A program made the translations under genes and the position numbers. The notes under the pieces were generated by a model. The model saw nothing but the letters and a program-made list of their open reading frames with translations, ran no database searches and was not told the DNA's origin. From NCBI GenBank assembly GCA_029288425.1, contig JARIHD010000026.1, positions 1 through 49,569 of the forward strand: a stretch of DNA of 49,569 nt, given 5' to 3'. Shown in pieces: positions 49,259-49,569 of this stretch (the first letter of the stretch is position 1; each line of letters starts with the position of its first letter). Origin of the DNA: Candidatus Saccharimonadota bacterium. GTDB taxonomy: Bacteria > Patescibacteriota > Saccharimonadia > Saccharimonadales > UBA4665.

Positions 49259-49569
49259 ATGAATGATGTATCTTTAACGCTTTCGCGTGTAGTTAAGGCT
49301 GTTTTTAACGTTGATCTGACGGCCGAATTAACACGTCCCGACGAACAGTTCGGTGATTTTGCTACTAATGTTGCTATGCAACTGGCCGGGCGATTGCAGC
49401 GAAACCCGCGGGAAATCGCCGAAGAATTAGTAGCGGCTTTTAAGGAGGCAGAGAGAAAATATGTGGGTATGAATGACCGCACATTTTTTTATGCTATACA
49501 ACATATGTCTGCTTTCTTTTCTAAAGTAAATGCTAATAATACTAATGACGTCAATGATCCCGTTATTAC
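49259..49569 (+). CDS. argS: Arginyl-tRNA synthetase, N-terminal fragment (runs off the window)
   Basis: TATAAT then 7 nt, then ATG: leaderless. The first ~66 residues (RPDEQFGDFATNVAMQLAGRLQRNPREIAEEL at ~28-59, quoted in part: GDFATNVAMQLA) match the ArgS N-terminal domain. From about residue 67 on, the sequence turns A+T-rich and no longer shows the expected AGPGFIN-type segment, although the frame stays open to the edge. Either an odd ArgS or a chimeric contig end. The HIGH and KMSKS regions are not in the window. Confidence 0.72.
   Translation, partial: MNDVSLTLSRVVKAVFNVDLTAELTRPDEQFGDFATNVAMQLAGRLQRNPREIAEELVAAFKEAERKYVGMNDRTFFYAIQHMSAFFSKVNANNTNDVNDPVI

Noticed and set aside
1-49569. 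CRISPR array, prophage, insertion sequence or integrase
   Set aside because: No regularly spaced direct repeats, no transposase or integrase-like frame and no att-like duplication at the tRNA genes were seen. The T4SS locus has no mobilisation genes in the window.
1-49569. Recoded TGA (Gly) as in Gracilibacteria
   Set aside because: Several intact, full-length genes end in TGA at the expected family length (comF, tatC, the response regulator), and no in-frame TGA is needed to complete any gene.

Overview
The window looks like a chromosomal segment, near the replication origin, of a small-genome Patescibacteria member, most probably a Saccharibacteria (TM7) lineage. The reasons are the close packing of genes (several convergent pairs touch or overlap at their stop codons), roughly half G+C by eye, use of TGA as a stop (comF, tatC and the response regulator end in TGA, so the Gracilibacteria/Absconditabacteria recoding is not used), a dnaN-recF pair next to a large type IV secretion (T4SS) locus of Gram-positive style, and many genes with no Shine-Dalgarno whose -10 box sits 5-8 nt before the start codon. 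The taxonomic call is inference; no rRNA or ribosomal protein gene is present. The first 18 bases are a Nextera/Tn5 mosaic-end adapter remnant, so the left edge is a contig end.

Layout. 1-1338: end of dnaN, then recF. 1344-15445 (minus): a T4SS operon read leftwards: VirB6-like multi-spanning protein, 648-aa coiled-coil protein, PrgI-like protein, a split VirB4 (separate N-terminal-domain protein and ATPase, overlapping TAATG), an 802-aa membrane protein, a secreted two-domain cell-wall hydrolase and a PEGA-type anchored protein. 15598-18123 (plus): six tandem VirB2/TrbC-like pilins, the last with its own promoter and SD, ending in a strong terminator. No coupling protein, VirB11 or relaxase is visible, so the machine may build a pilus or secrete effectors rather than conjugate. 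18277-24675: Hsp20, ComF, three tRNA-Ser genes and one tRNA-Arg, several membrane proteins, a DUF218 protein, an XRE-HAD fusion and Fur. 24717-29314: valS, a GNAT-like protein, tsaD.

29400-35413 holds three large tandem paralogues (434, 776 and 723 aa) of a soluble repeat-module family I cannot name. Each has its own promoter with a common form (TTGACA-like, 17 bp, TGC/TGA-extended -10). The same form precedes a kinase-like gene at 37787 and the 648-aa gene inside the T4SS operon, suggesting one regulon that links the repeat proteins to the T4SS. This is the best candidate for an undescribed system here.

35479-49569: a short MurE-like ligase, arginase, kinase-like protein, groES-groEL under a CIRCE operator, a small Tat-signal-like protein beside tatC/tatA, a sortase facing a gene with a C-terminal LANTG sorting signal, a phosphoglucose/phosphomannose isomerase-cupin-hydrolase operon, a nucleotidyltransferase-like protein, an OmpR-type two-component system, a DUF1361 membrane protein, and the start of argS, whose last ~115 bases no longer look like ArgS and may be an assembly chimera.
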